The translations under genes were made by a program, and so were the position numbers. Below, piece by piece: positions 34,363 through 41,766 of a stretch of 64,000 nt of DNA (the first letter of the stretch is position 1; each line of letters starts with the position of its first letter). This DNA is from SAR202 cluster bacterium (GTDB lineage: Bacteria; Chloroflexota; Dehalococcoidia; Lucifugimonadales; UBA3495), in NCBI GenBank assembly GCA_013204585.1, contig JABMNL010000031.1:17372-81371 (forward strand). Reading direction: 5' to 3'. The notes beneath the pieces were generated by a model. The model had not been told where the DNA came from. It saw only the letters and a list, made by a program, of their open reading frames with translations, and searched no databases.

Positions 34363-34908
34363 CTACCGCCCGGTTAATCCCTGAACTACCTGTTCGAGCA
34401 GACCGTCGGCTTTCTCCACGAGTTGCTCGGCCTGTAGTCCGCCAAAGGGGTGTTCCGCAATGGCCACGGCCAGTTCTGGCATCCCCAGGGAACGCCGTTC
34501 TACTTCGCCCAGCCGCTTGAAACGGTCAGTGCCCACCACCACGGTGCGAATACCCCGTTTTTCCAGTTCAACCGCGTCGTGGATACTCCACGACGTACAG
34601 GACCCTCAATCCGCCAGACCGACAATCACCGCCTGGACCGACCCGACCAGTTCGTCAATCACCTCGTCGGTGGCGGGGAGTGAAGCCGTGGGTTTGCGCC
34701 GGTAGACGGTGCTGGCTATCTCGTATTTCTCCCGCAGCAGTTTTTCCAACCGCTCGAAGAGCAGGTCGCCATTTGGCTTGCTGTTCCACAAGAATCCGAC
34801 GGACTGTCCGCCAAGGCCCGCCAATACCGGGGCCAAGGCCTGGTCCATCTTTCTGGGCGCTGCCGTGGGGTCTAGGACTACCAGCTTGGCTGAATTCGTA
34901 ATGGTCAT
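34363..34908 (-). CDS. UGSC-motif selenoprotein
   Basis: The frame from ATG 34908 to TAG 34363 has a single in-frame UGA at 34608-34606 (codon 101), giving 181 residues if read as selenocysteine. The context is GLAD-U-GSC-TSWSIHDAVELE: a U-G-S-C redox motif, the name-giving signature of the UGSC (seleno)protein family. The N-terminal half ('KLVVLDPTAAP', 'SVGFLWNSKPNGDLLFERL') and C-terminal half ('RTVVVGTDRFKRLGEVE', 'HPFGGLQAEQL') are both intact. A perfect 8-bp hairpin lies 10 bases after the UGA. Usual gene calling stops at the UGA and leaves only the first 100 residues. Function is unknown; a thiol/selenol redox role is likely. Confidence 0.9.
34575..34595 (-). promoter_or_regulatory. 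Candidate bacterial SECIS hairpin (UGSC gene)
   Basis: Minus strand CGTCGTGG-AGTAT-CCACGACG: a perfect 8-bp stem beginning 10 bases after UGA, with the loop about 18-23 bases after it, in the window used by SelB in Bacteria. The loop again contains GU. Confidence 0.7.
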
Positions 34909-35008
34909 CAATTACCTTATCCTGGCTCGTCTAAGGCTGGAAAATTTAAATCAAGGCTAGGGCCTGCCAAATTTCATGTCAAGCAGGCCGTCCATTGTCC
35001 GCACCCCG

Positions 35009-36625
35009 TTACTCCCCCGCTTGCCTGAAGAATGGGGAAGGCATTGGCCCCACCGGAACTTCAATCAACACCGGGCAGTCCAGGGTCAAAGCTTCCTTGA
35101 GGGTGGACTCCAACTCCGCCGGTCCGTTGGCCAAGAATCCCTTTACGCCGTAGGCCTCGGCCAGCTTCACGAAGTCGGGGTTTTGCAGTTCCACGCCGAT
35201 GGTCCGGCCTTGGAACTGGTTCATCTGGTCGCGTTTCACGTTTCCGTAGGCGTTGTCGTTGAACACAACCACTATCACGTTAATCTTGTGCTGTACTGCA
35301 GTGGCCATCTCCTGGGAATTGAACAAGAAGCCGCCGTCGCCGGAGAGGACGACCACTGGCTTGTCTGGCTGAGCAACCTTGGCTCCCAGCGCGGTGGGGT
35401 AGGCGTAACCCAGGTTGCCAGAGTAGGACGAGGTGATGAAGGTGCGCGGCTCGTACACCGGGAAGTGGGCCCGGCTGTAATAACCAAGTTGGGTCATGCC
35501 GGAGACCAGGATGCCGTCTTCGGGCAATGCTCTCCGAACGGCGTCCAGCAGTTCTCCCTGGGGCTGGCGTTTAATGATGTCTTCAGACCGTTGGGTCTTC
35601 TGAGCTGCCACCTCGGACGACCGGTCGGCCCGTTCCGGCATTTTGGCGGCCAGAGCGGTGACCAGGTCTTCCATGGTGCGCTTAGCGTCACCCTGGACAC
35701 CCATGGTGTTCTCATAGTTACGACCCAGTTCTTCGGGGTCGATGTCAACCTGGATGACTTTCTGGCCGTCCAGCCAGCTGGACGTGACCAGCCTGGTGCC
35801 GACGGCAAAGATTACGTCGTGGCCTTTCTCTTGTTTGGCAATGGTGTCGTTGCGCAACCACAACGCCCCCAAGGACAGGGGATGGTGGTCGGAGATGGCG
35901 CCCTTGCCCTCTGCAGTCATGACCACTGGGGCCTGGAGATACTCGGCCAGCTTGGTCAGCGCTTCTGAGGCATTGGCGGAGATTACGCCGCCACCGGCCC
36001 AGATTAGCGGGTTTTTAGCGTTGGCCAGGGCATCCGCCGCCGCTTCAATCTGCTCCTTGCTGGCCACTACCTGGCGGGGCTCTTCAGGTTCCAGCAGTTC
36101 CACGTCGGCAACTTCCGCCAACGTCTCTGGGGGAATTTCGATTTCCACCGGACGGGGTCGGCCGTTCTTAAGGTGATAAAAGGCCTCGTGGACGGCCTCG
36201 GGTACTTTCGCTGGGTCCATGATGCGGTGGGCCCACTTGGTGACCGGCTTGATGGCGTCCAGTTGGTCGTTGACCTCATGGAGCATGCCGCTGTCGCCGC
36301 CAATATGGTCGCGCTCAATCTGACCCGACACCACCAACACCGGGGAGGAGGCGGAGTAGGCTGTCGATATGGCCGCAGATGCGTTTAGTAGACCGGGGCC
36401 TGGCACCATCAACGCGGTGCCAATCCGCCCTCCCGCGCGAGCGTAACCATCGGCCATGTAGGCGGTGGCCTGCTCGTGGCGGACGGTGATGAAGCGAATG
36501 CCCGGCTCGTCGTACAGCCCGTCCATCATGTGGTAGAGCTGGACGCCCGGCAAACCGAATATCACCCGAACGCCTTCGCGGTATAGGGACTTGGCCAACG
36601 CTTGGCCGCCGGTCATCTTAACCAT
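35009..36625 (-). CDS. Thiamine-pyrophosphate enzyme (acetolactate-synthase-like)
   Basis: 538 residues from ATG 36625, preceded by GGAAG; the frame extends to 36811 but that would overlap the upstream VOC gene. The N-terminal Pyr domain has 'GLPGVQLYHMMDGL' and the TPP-activating Glu in 'VRHEQATAYMADGYARAGG'. The PP domain shows 'LSGDGGFLFNSQEMATAVQHKINVIVVVFNDNAYG', the GDG...N metal/TPP motif. Sequence falls in the broad AHAS/benzoylformate decarboxylase/oxalyl-CoA decarboxylase group; because no ilvN small subunit is adjacent and catabolic genes surround it, a decarboxylase or lyase role in degradation is more likely than branched-chain synthesis. Confidence 0.93.
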   Translation of the reverse strand: MVKMTGGQALAKSLYREGVRVIFGLPGVQLYHMMDGLYDEPGIRFITVRHEQATAYMADGYARAGGRIGTALMVPGPGLLNASAAISTAYSASSPVLVVSGQIERDHIGGDSGMLHEVNDQLDAIKPVTKWAHRIMDPAKVPEAVHEAFYHLKNGRPRPVEIEIPPETLAEVADVELLEPEEPRQVVASKEQIEAAADALANAKNPLIWAGGGVISANASEALTKLAEYLQAPVVMTAEGKGAISDHHPLSLGALWLRNDTIAKQEKGHDVIFAVGTRLVTSSWLDGQKVIQVDIDPEELGRNYENTMGVQGDAKRTMEDLVTALAAKMPERADRSSEVAAQKTQRSEDIIKRQPQGELLDAVRRALPEDGILVSGMTQLGYYSRAHFPVYEPRTFITSSYSGNLGYAYPTALGAKVAQPDKPVVVLSGDGGFLFNSQEMATAVQHKINVIVVVFNDNAYGNVKRDQMNQFQGRTIGVELQNPDFVKLAEAYGVKGFLANGPAELESTLKEALTLDCPVLIEVPVGPMPSPFFRQAGE

Positions 36626-36704
36626 ATTTACAAACTTCCTTTGTTTAGTTATTCCTGTTGATTTTTCCCAGTTGGGTTCTGGGTTCTGGGTTCCCGATTG
36701 GTCT

Positions 36705-37163
36705 CTATGGAGTGTTGAACTGTACCAGGATGCCATCTGGGTCGCGGACGTAGATGCTGCGAATCTCGCCGTCGGCATTGGTGTATGACTCCCTGGACCC
36801 GGCCAGTTCATACCCTTTGGCCACTAATTCATCGGCCAGGCTAGCAACATCGGCGACGCCAAAGGATATGTGGCTGATGCCCACCTGGTCAAGCAGGATG
36901 GGTTTGCCGTCCGGCTTCTCGCCCGGATGGCTGGTCAGCGTCAAGGTCGGCGTTGCGCCGTCGCCGTAGGCCAGGCTGACCCAATGGCGAGTGTTGCGTT
37001 CGAGCGAATAGTTGTCCAACCGCGCCGTTTGGGTGCCGCCTTCAGTGATGTCGGTAAGCTTCTCGCCAATCACCTTCATCCCCAGGGCATCCCGGTAGAA
37101 TTCCAGGGACTTTGCCATGTCCCGGACGCATACTCCGACATGGGTTACACAAGTAGCTTCCAT
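36705..37163 (-). CDS. VOC (glyoxalase/bleomycin resistance/dioxygenase) superfamily protein
   Basis: 152 residues with the paired beta-alpha-beta-beta-beta modules: 'VTHVGVCVRDMAKSLEFYRDALGMKVIGEKL' and 'VGISHISFGVADVASLADELVAKGYELAGS', ending 'IRSIYVRDPDGILVQFN'. His and Glu at the expected metal positions are present. It could be an extradiol dioxygenase, epimerase or lyase. It is the gene directly upstream of the TPP enzyme on the same strand. Confidence 0.93.
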   Translation of the reverse strand: MEATCVTHVGVCVRDMAKSLEFYRDALGMKVIGEKLTDITEGGTQTARLDNYSLERNTRHWVSLAYGDGATPTLTLTSHPGEKPDGKPILLDQVGISHISFGVADVASLADELVAKGYELAGSRESYTNADGEIRSIYVRDPDGILVQFNTP

Positions 37164-37236
37164 AATTGAGTCTCCAAGAAATTTCGAATACCGGGAAATA
37201 TTAGATACCAGAAACGGTCGGATACGGGCCGCTATT

Positions 37237-38010
37237 TTACCCGAAAATGAAATCTCGGATGGCGGTGAAGTAGGCGTCCAGCCCTTTGAAGAGCAGGTCG
37301 TTGTGGCCCGCCCCTGGAACCATCAGCATTTTCTTATCTTTGGACGCGAAACTCTGGAACATCGCCTCGGCGTACTCCAGCGGCGCTAGCGTGTCTATTT
37401 CGCCGTGAATAACCAGCGCCGGAATCGATATTGATGCGGCTTTGGCCCGGTAGGCTGCTTCCAAATCCTCGGCCAGTTGCGAGTCCAACCCGTTGGTGAA
37501 CTGACCCAGGCTGGGCCGTCCGCTTTCGATGATGACTCCCCTGACCCCCGGGTTCTCCTGAGCCGCCAGTTCAAAGGCGGAATGTCGCCCCAGCGAACGG
37601 CCCATCACGTAGATTGGCCCGTTAAAGCCACTGGCCCCCAGCACGATCTGCATGGACTCCAAGACGGTGTTGGCGTCGGAAAGCATGGTGGTGAAGGCCG
37701 GAGTGCCGCCGCTCTTCCCATAACCCCGGTAGTCGGCCACGAAGAAGTTAATCCCAATCTGGTTGTACATCGGGGCGATGGAATTGTAATCAATCGCCGT
37801 CTCGCCGTTGCCGTAGAAGAACAAGATGGTTGGGGCACTAGAACCCGCCGGAAAGAACCGGCAAGACAAACCGATATCTTCGCCCGCTTTGCCGACATTA
37901 ATCGTGTAGTCCTGCACCCCATCGGGAGTGGGCGTCCAATTCTGCCGGGGATAGAAAGAGTTCATCGATATGCTGGGGTCGTCCAGCACGGAATAGTCCA
38001 CTTGGGCCAT
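37237..38010 (-). CDS. Alpha/beta hydrolase
   Basis: 257 residues from ATG 38010, with GGAG eight bases upstream. The strand-turn elements are 'TILFFYGNGETAIDYNSIAPMYNQIGINFFVADYRGYGKSGG', a nucleophile elbow 'IYVMGRSLGRHSAFELA' (G-R-S-L-G), an acid in 'LVIHGEIDTLAPLEYAE' and the His in 'VPGAGHNDLL'. This is the ABHD13/BEM46-like group. The substrate is unknown. Confidence 0.92.
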   Translation of the reverse strand: MAQVDYSVLDDPSISMNSFYPRQNWTPTPDGVQDYTINVGKAGEDIGLSCRFFPAGSSAPTILFFYGNGETAIDYNSIAPMYNQIGINFFVADYRGYGKSGGTPAFTTMLSDANTVLESMQIVLGASGFNGPIYVMGRSLGRHSAFELAAQENPGVRGVIIESGRPSLGQFTNGLDSQLAEDLEAAYRAKAASISIPALVIHGEIDTLAPLEYAEAMFQSFASKDKKMLMVPGAGHNDLLFKGLDAYFTAIRDFIFG

Positions 38011-38035
38011 GGTCAAAACTCCAGAACAACGGAAA

Positions 38036-38908
38036 TTAGGCGAAGAACCCGTTAGCCAAATGGCTCTTAATCACGTCGGCGACCAACTCCGGCCTTTGGA
38101 TGGGAACATCGTGGATGCTGTCTTCGAGCCAAACGGTCTTGCTCTTGGGCAGCCGCTCTTCAGCCTCTTCCACCAACATCAACCGGCGCTTGCCCCGTTC
38201 ATGGGTGGCCAGGTTATTATCTTGGCGGGCTGGCATGATTAGCACCGAGCATTGCACCTTGCTATAAAGTTCCCTGGGTTTGTGGTCCCAAAGACCCTCG
38301 ATTATCCGTAGATGGTTGGCCCGGCTCAGCCGCGCTTTTATCGTCTGGTCTTCCAAAATCTCGAAGTTGGCCATGACGATGTTGGCAACCTCGGGCGACA
38401 TTCCGGTTTCCTGGTGCCGGGAGCGCACTCGTTCCAAGAAACTGTCCACCTTCACTCCGGTGAAGTCCGGCGGGGCCATTTCAATCTTGGCGTCTTCAAT
38501 GTTCGGATAGCGGTTCGACACGTTAATCATGCCGCCATCAACCCAAGTTAAACCCTTCACCGACTCCGGGGCCACCACCGCCAAGTTCAAGGCAACGCTG
38601 CCTCCCCATGAATGGCCAATCACGATTGGTTTATCCACGCCCAGTTGCTTGATAACGCCAAGCGCGTCCTGAGTCACCGTGGCGATGTCGTAGCCTTCGT
38701 CGGGCTTGTCGGTCTCGCCGTGGCCTCGCTGGTCCACCGCGATAACGGCGTGGTCTTGGGCCAAAATTGGCGCAACCATGTCCCAGATATGGCAGGTCGA
38801 GGCCAGGCCGTGGAGCAACACAATCGGCTGCCCGGACCCACCCCAATTTCGGTAGTGAAAACTCAACCCGTCAACTGTCACCCATTCTTCGCTAGGGGCC
38901 TGTGGCAT
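38036..38908 (-). CDS. Alpha/beta hydrolase (meta-cleavage-hydrolase-like)
   Basis: 290 residues. 'PIVLLHGLASTCHIWDMVAPILAQDHAVIAVDQRGHGETDKPDEGYD' and the nucleophile elbow 'IVIGHSWGGSVALNLA' (Ser) are classic; the His is in 'SIHDVPIQRPELVAD'. Such proteins include C-C bond hydrolases of aromatic meta-cleavage pathways, haloperoxidases and esterases. Its location beside an extradiol dioxygenase suggests it may hydrolyse the ring-opened product, but that is inference. Confidence 0.93.
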   Translation of the reverse strand: MPQAPSEEWVTVDGLSFHYRNWGGSGQPIVLLHGLASTCHIWDMVAPILAQDHAVIAVDQRGHGETDKPDEGYDIATVTQDALGVIKQLGVDKPIVIGHSWGGSVALNLAVVAPESVKGLTWVDGGMINVSNRYPNIEDAKIEMAPPDFTGVKVDSFLERVRSRHQETGMSPEVANIVMANFEILEDQTIKARLSRANHLRIIEGLWDHKPRELYSKVQCSVLIMPARQDNNLATHERGKRRLMLVEEAEERLPKSKTVWLEDSIHDVPIQRPELVADVIKSHLANGFFA

Positions 38909-38958
38909 TGATAAAGCCTCAAATACTTTGGTTTAAAGAAGTAGTGTACCTTGTCGGC

Positions 38959-40008
38959 CTAGCGCCAGAGAGCGAATCCCCAGCCGCCGCCGGTTCCTGC
39001 TGGCGAGCGGTACACTGGAACGTAATCTACCATTTCCATTTTCAGGTGTTCACAGGACCCGGCTGCCGTAATCCAGTTGAGAATCTCCGAACTGCCCGAG
39101 TTCAAGCGGTAGCGGGGCAAGGAAGCCAACTGAGCAGCGTCCTTTTCCATCATCCCCTTGATGGCTAGCTGGTCAATCTCTTCGTCAACCAAGAAATGAC
39201 TTAGGCCGCCGGAACCGACCACGGCCACCTTCTTGTCGCTGTCCCAGTCCTTGATGACCTTGGCCATGGACTTGCCTAGGTCGTAGCACCGTTTGGGGGA
39301 GGGCTGGTTGGGCGGATAGAAGGTGTTCTGCGTAACCGGCACAATGGGGCGAATCTTGTTGTTCATGATTCGCTTGACCACATAGGCGTAGGCATGGGGC
39401 ATCGCCTGGGGCCTACGCTTGGTGACATTCTGTTTTTCCACGTATCCAATGGGGCCAACGGCACCGCCGGTCTCTTCGTTCATGTAACGCGCCTGGGCGA
39501 TGTCGAAGTCTTCCTCAATCAGGCTCTTGATGAGGTGCAAACCCAATTTCGCGTCCACGGGCACGTCCATTTCCACGTCGCCGTAACCCCACATGGATGC
39601 CTTAGTCGCCGGGGACGCGTTGTCGCCCATTGTCCGGGGGGACAAGTGCATGGTGTCGCCCCAGTAGATGGAGAACATGGGCATGTTGTCGTCAAAGAAC
39701 AGCTCTTCCTGGTCGTCGCCAACAATAATAACCACGTCTGGGTCAGCCTCAATCAGGGCTTCTTCCAAAGTGGTAATCGCTTTCTGGCAGGCTTGGTACT
39801 GCGCCTGAAAGACCTCTTGAGTCTGCCGTTGGGCGATGGCCGGGTCGGCCGCCGCCAGCAGTTCCTCGTAGGTCATAACCCGACCGTCATCCAAGGACAG
39901 CAGCATGGGATTCCCCATGTCGCGCGCGGCGTATTCGCCCCACAACTCGCCCGGCAGGCTCAACATGGGGCTGTGCGAAGTGCCGAGGCCCAAAACAATC
40001 TCAGCCAT
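38959..40008 (-). CDS. LigB-type (class III) extradiol ring-cleavage dioxygenase
   Basis: 349 residues. The start 'MAEIVLGLGTSHSPML' is the class III dioxygenase beta-subunit signature (first metal His), with further His in 'GGLSHFLVDEEID' and Asp/Glu in 'VVIIVGDDQEELFFDDNMPMFSIYWGDT'. It uses Fe(II) to open catechol- or gallate-type rings. No separate small LigA subunit is seen, as in several single-subunit members. It begins a minus-strand catabolic run that goes on through two hydrolases and the VOC and TPP enzymes. Confidence 0.93.
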   Translation of the reverse strand: MAEIVLGLGTSHSPMLSLPGELWGEYAARDMGNPMLLSLDDGRVMTYEELLAAADPAIAQRQTQEVFQAQYQACQKAITTLEEALIEADPDVVIIVGDDQEELFFDDNMPMFSIYWGDTMHLSPRTMGDNASPATKASMWGYGDVEMDVPVDAKLGLHLIKSLIEEDFDIAQARYMNEETGGAVGPIGYVEKQNVTKRRPQAMPHAYAYVVKRIMNNKIRPIVPVTQNTFYPPNQPSPKRCYDLGKSMAKVIKDWDSDKKVAVVGSGGLSHFLVDEEIDQLAIKGMMEKDAAQLASLPRYRLNSGSSEILNWITAAGSCEHLKMEMVDYVPVYRSPAGTGGGWGFALWR

Positions 40009-40216
40009 GTTCCCTCCTCTATGTCTCTAGTTCTTATTCGTGGAAACGGGAAGAAAATATTGGATACATAATCCGCTGGAACGTTGAATTGCGCAACCTT
40101 CCCTCCAGAAAAGCACTTCGGTTCCAAAGATTACTATGGCCCCATGCACAAGGCACTCCAACGCGCCATACAAGTTGCTGGCCGCTGAATGCATTAAGCA
40201 ACCAGCTACTTACTTT

Positions 40217-40289
40217 CTGTCATTCTGAGCGACAGCGAAGAATCTAGTTGCCATGGTATTAGACCCTTCGCTATCGCTCAAGGTGACAG
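40217..40289. repeat. REP-like inverted repeat in a 443-bp intergenic stretch
   Basis: Arms of about 29 bases (40217-40245 and 40261-40289) are inverted copies with a few mismatches, e.g. CTGTCATTCTGAGCGACAGC against GCTATCGCTCAAGGTGACAG. This is another widespread dispersed palindrome type. The remaining gap between the dioxygenase and permease genes (40009-40451) shows no convincing gene. Confidence 0.8.
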
Positions 40290-40299
40290 GCCAAAGATT

Positions 40300-40345
40300 A
40301 TCGGTGGTAGTCGCCAAAGGCCATCGTTGGTAGTCGCCAAAGGCC
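40300..40345. repeat. Two tandem 23-bp units
   Basis: Two adjacent units, ending GGTAGTCGCCAAAGGCC in both, differ at a single base. They lie between the REP-like palindrome and the permease gene. Confidence 0.8.
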
Positions 40346-40451
40346 AGCCTCAAAAGCCGGATTTCGCGGCTGCCCTGATATAGTAAGCAAGTCCGAACGC
40401 CATCAAGAAAACCTAGGCATCACCCTCAACAAGATGAAACCGACCACCTAA

Positions 40452-41408
40452 ATGCGCCAATACACACTTAAAAGAATCGGGCTGTTCTTTCCCACGTTGC
40501 TGTTGATGACCATGTTGGTGTTCGTGGTGATGCGGATTGTTCCGGGAGACCCGGCCATTGCCATCTTGGAGGGTGACGGCGGCGGCTCCTATACCGAAGC
40601 CGACCTAGCACAACTGAGGGCCGAGCTTGGCACCGACCGGAACCTAGTCGTTCAGTACGCCGATTGGATTGGCGGCATCGTTCAAGGGGACTTCGGCGAT
40701 TCCCTTTGGTTCAAGTCTTCCGTGATGAGCGAGTTGGGCGACCGACTACCAAGGACGTTGGAATTAGCGGTTTTGGCCATCATTATCTCGGTGGCATTCT
40801 CGGTGCCCCTTGGCGTCCTATCAGCCATTAAACCCGACAGTTGGCTGGACTTCGGCGCTCGAACGTTTACCCTTGTCGGAATAGCCATTCCAAATTTTCT
40901 GATGGCTATATTGATGATTATTTTGCTGCTGACCGTCTTCAACTGGCTGCCACCGTTGGGCTATGTGGAGCTATGGGACGACCCGTTACGCAACCTACAG
41001 CAAATGATCTTCCCGGCGCTGTCACTGGCCATTTACGACATGGCATTCATCGCTAGAGTTACCCGCTCGGCGATGATGGAAGTGCTGCGGGAAGACTATA
41101 TGCGGACCGCCAGGGCCAAAGGACTATCCGAAGTGGTCGTGTTGACCCGGCACGGACTCAAGAACGCATTCTTGCCCATATTGACCATCTCTGGCTGGCA
41201 GTTCGCGCGTCTGTTTGAAGGTACGGTCATCATTGAGACCATCTTCTTGATACCGGGGATGGGCCGGATATTAATCGAGGCAATATTCCACCGGGACTTC
41301 ACCATGATTCAAGCGGTAATCGTGGTCATCGGCACCGGCGTCCTGGTCATTAACCTCCTGGTGGACCTGCTCTACGGCTGGCTGGACCCGCGCATCCGCT
41401 ACAACTAG
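40452..41408 (+). CDS. DppB/OppB-type ABC transporter permease, orphan
   Basis: 318 residues starting MRQYTLKRIGLFFPTLLLMTMLVFVVMRIVPGDPA, the classic first helix of peptide/nickel ABC permeases, with six helices and the EAA loop 'MMEVLREDYMRTARAKGLSEVVVLTRHGLKNAFLPIL'. 'FEGTVIIETIFLIPGMGRILIEAIFHRDF' is the C-terminal signature. Normally a DppC partner, two ATPases and a binding protein follow, but here the next gene is convergent after 17 bases. The partner genes must lie elsewhere or have been lost. Confidence 0.95.
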   Translation: MRQYTLKRIGLFFPTLLLMTMLVFVVMRIVPGDPAIAILEGDGGGSYTEADLAQLRAELGTDRNLVVQYADWIGGIVQGDFGDSLWFKSSVMSELGDRLPRTLELAVLAIIISVAFSVPLGVLSAIKPDSWLDFGARTFTLVGIAIPNFLMAILMIILLLTVFNWLPPLGYVELWDDPLRNLQQMIFPALSLAIYDMAFIARVTRSAMMEVLREDYMRTARAKGLSEVVVLTRHGLKNAFLPILTISGWQFARLFEGTVIIETIFLIPGMGRILIEAIFHRDFTMIQAVIVVIGTGVLVINLLVDLLYGWLDPRIRYN

Positions 41409-41425
41409 CCTATCTGCCTCAGAAC

Positions 41426-41743
41426 CTAAAGCCCCGGCTGACCAGTGCGAATGGTATGGGCGGATTCCACGGGGGTTACAAAAACCCTGCCATCGCCCGG
41501 ATAGTCGGTAAATGCTGCTTCCTGGATGGTGTGGAGTACAGATTCCACCTGATCGTCTTCGACGACAATCATAACCATCGACTTGGACAGCTCATCATAA
41601 AGCTGGCCTCCTACCTGGACTCCTTGCTGTTTGCCGCGTCCCAGAACGTCCCATTTGGTCATGCCGGGGAAATTGGCCTTCGCCAACTCGGAAACAACGA
41701 CCGACTCTTTCTCTGGCCTGATGATTGCGCGAACCATTTTCAT
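41426..41743 (-). CDS. P-II family nitrogen regulator (NifI-like) 1
   Basis: 105 residues. 'MVRAIIRPEKESVVVSELAKANFPGMTKWDVLGRGKQQGV' is the P-II start; the T-loop is short with 'GGQLYDELSKSMVMIVVEDDQVE', lacking the classic GlnB uridylylation Tyr context, as in NifI-type proteins; 'GDGRVFVTPVESAHTIRTG' is the P-II C-terminal ATP/2-oxoglutarate signature. It senses energy and 2-oxoglutarate and binds a target enzyme or transporter. It is the last gene of the nitrite unit, 23 bases after nirA, so it probably controls NirA or the transporter. Confidence 0.92.
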   Translation of the reverse strand: MKMVRAIIRPEKESVVVSELAKANFPGMTKWDVLGRGKQQGVQVGGQLYDELSKSMVMIVVEDDQVESVLHTIQEAAFTDYPGDGRVFVTPVESAHTIRTGQPGL

Positions 41744-41766
41744 TGTTAAAGCCCCTTTCTATTTGA

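Noticed and set aside
34911..35008. Possible small gene between the UGSC and TPP genes
   Set aside because: Too short and no start/ribosome site combination.
36626..36811. N-terminal extension of the TPP enzyme
   Set aside because: Overlaps the end of the VOC gene on the same strand; the family sequence begins at 36625.
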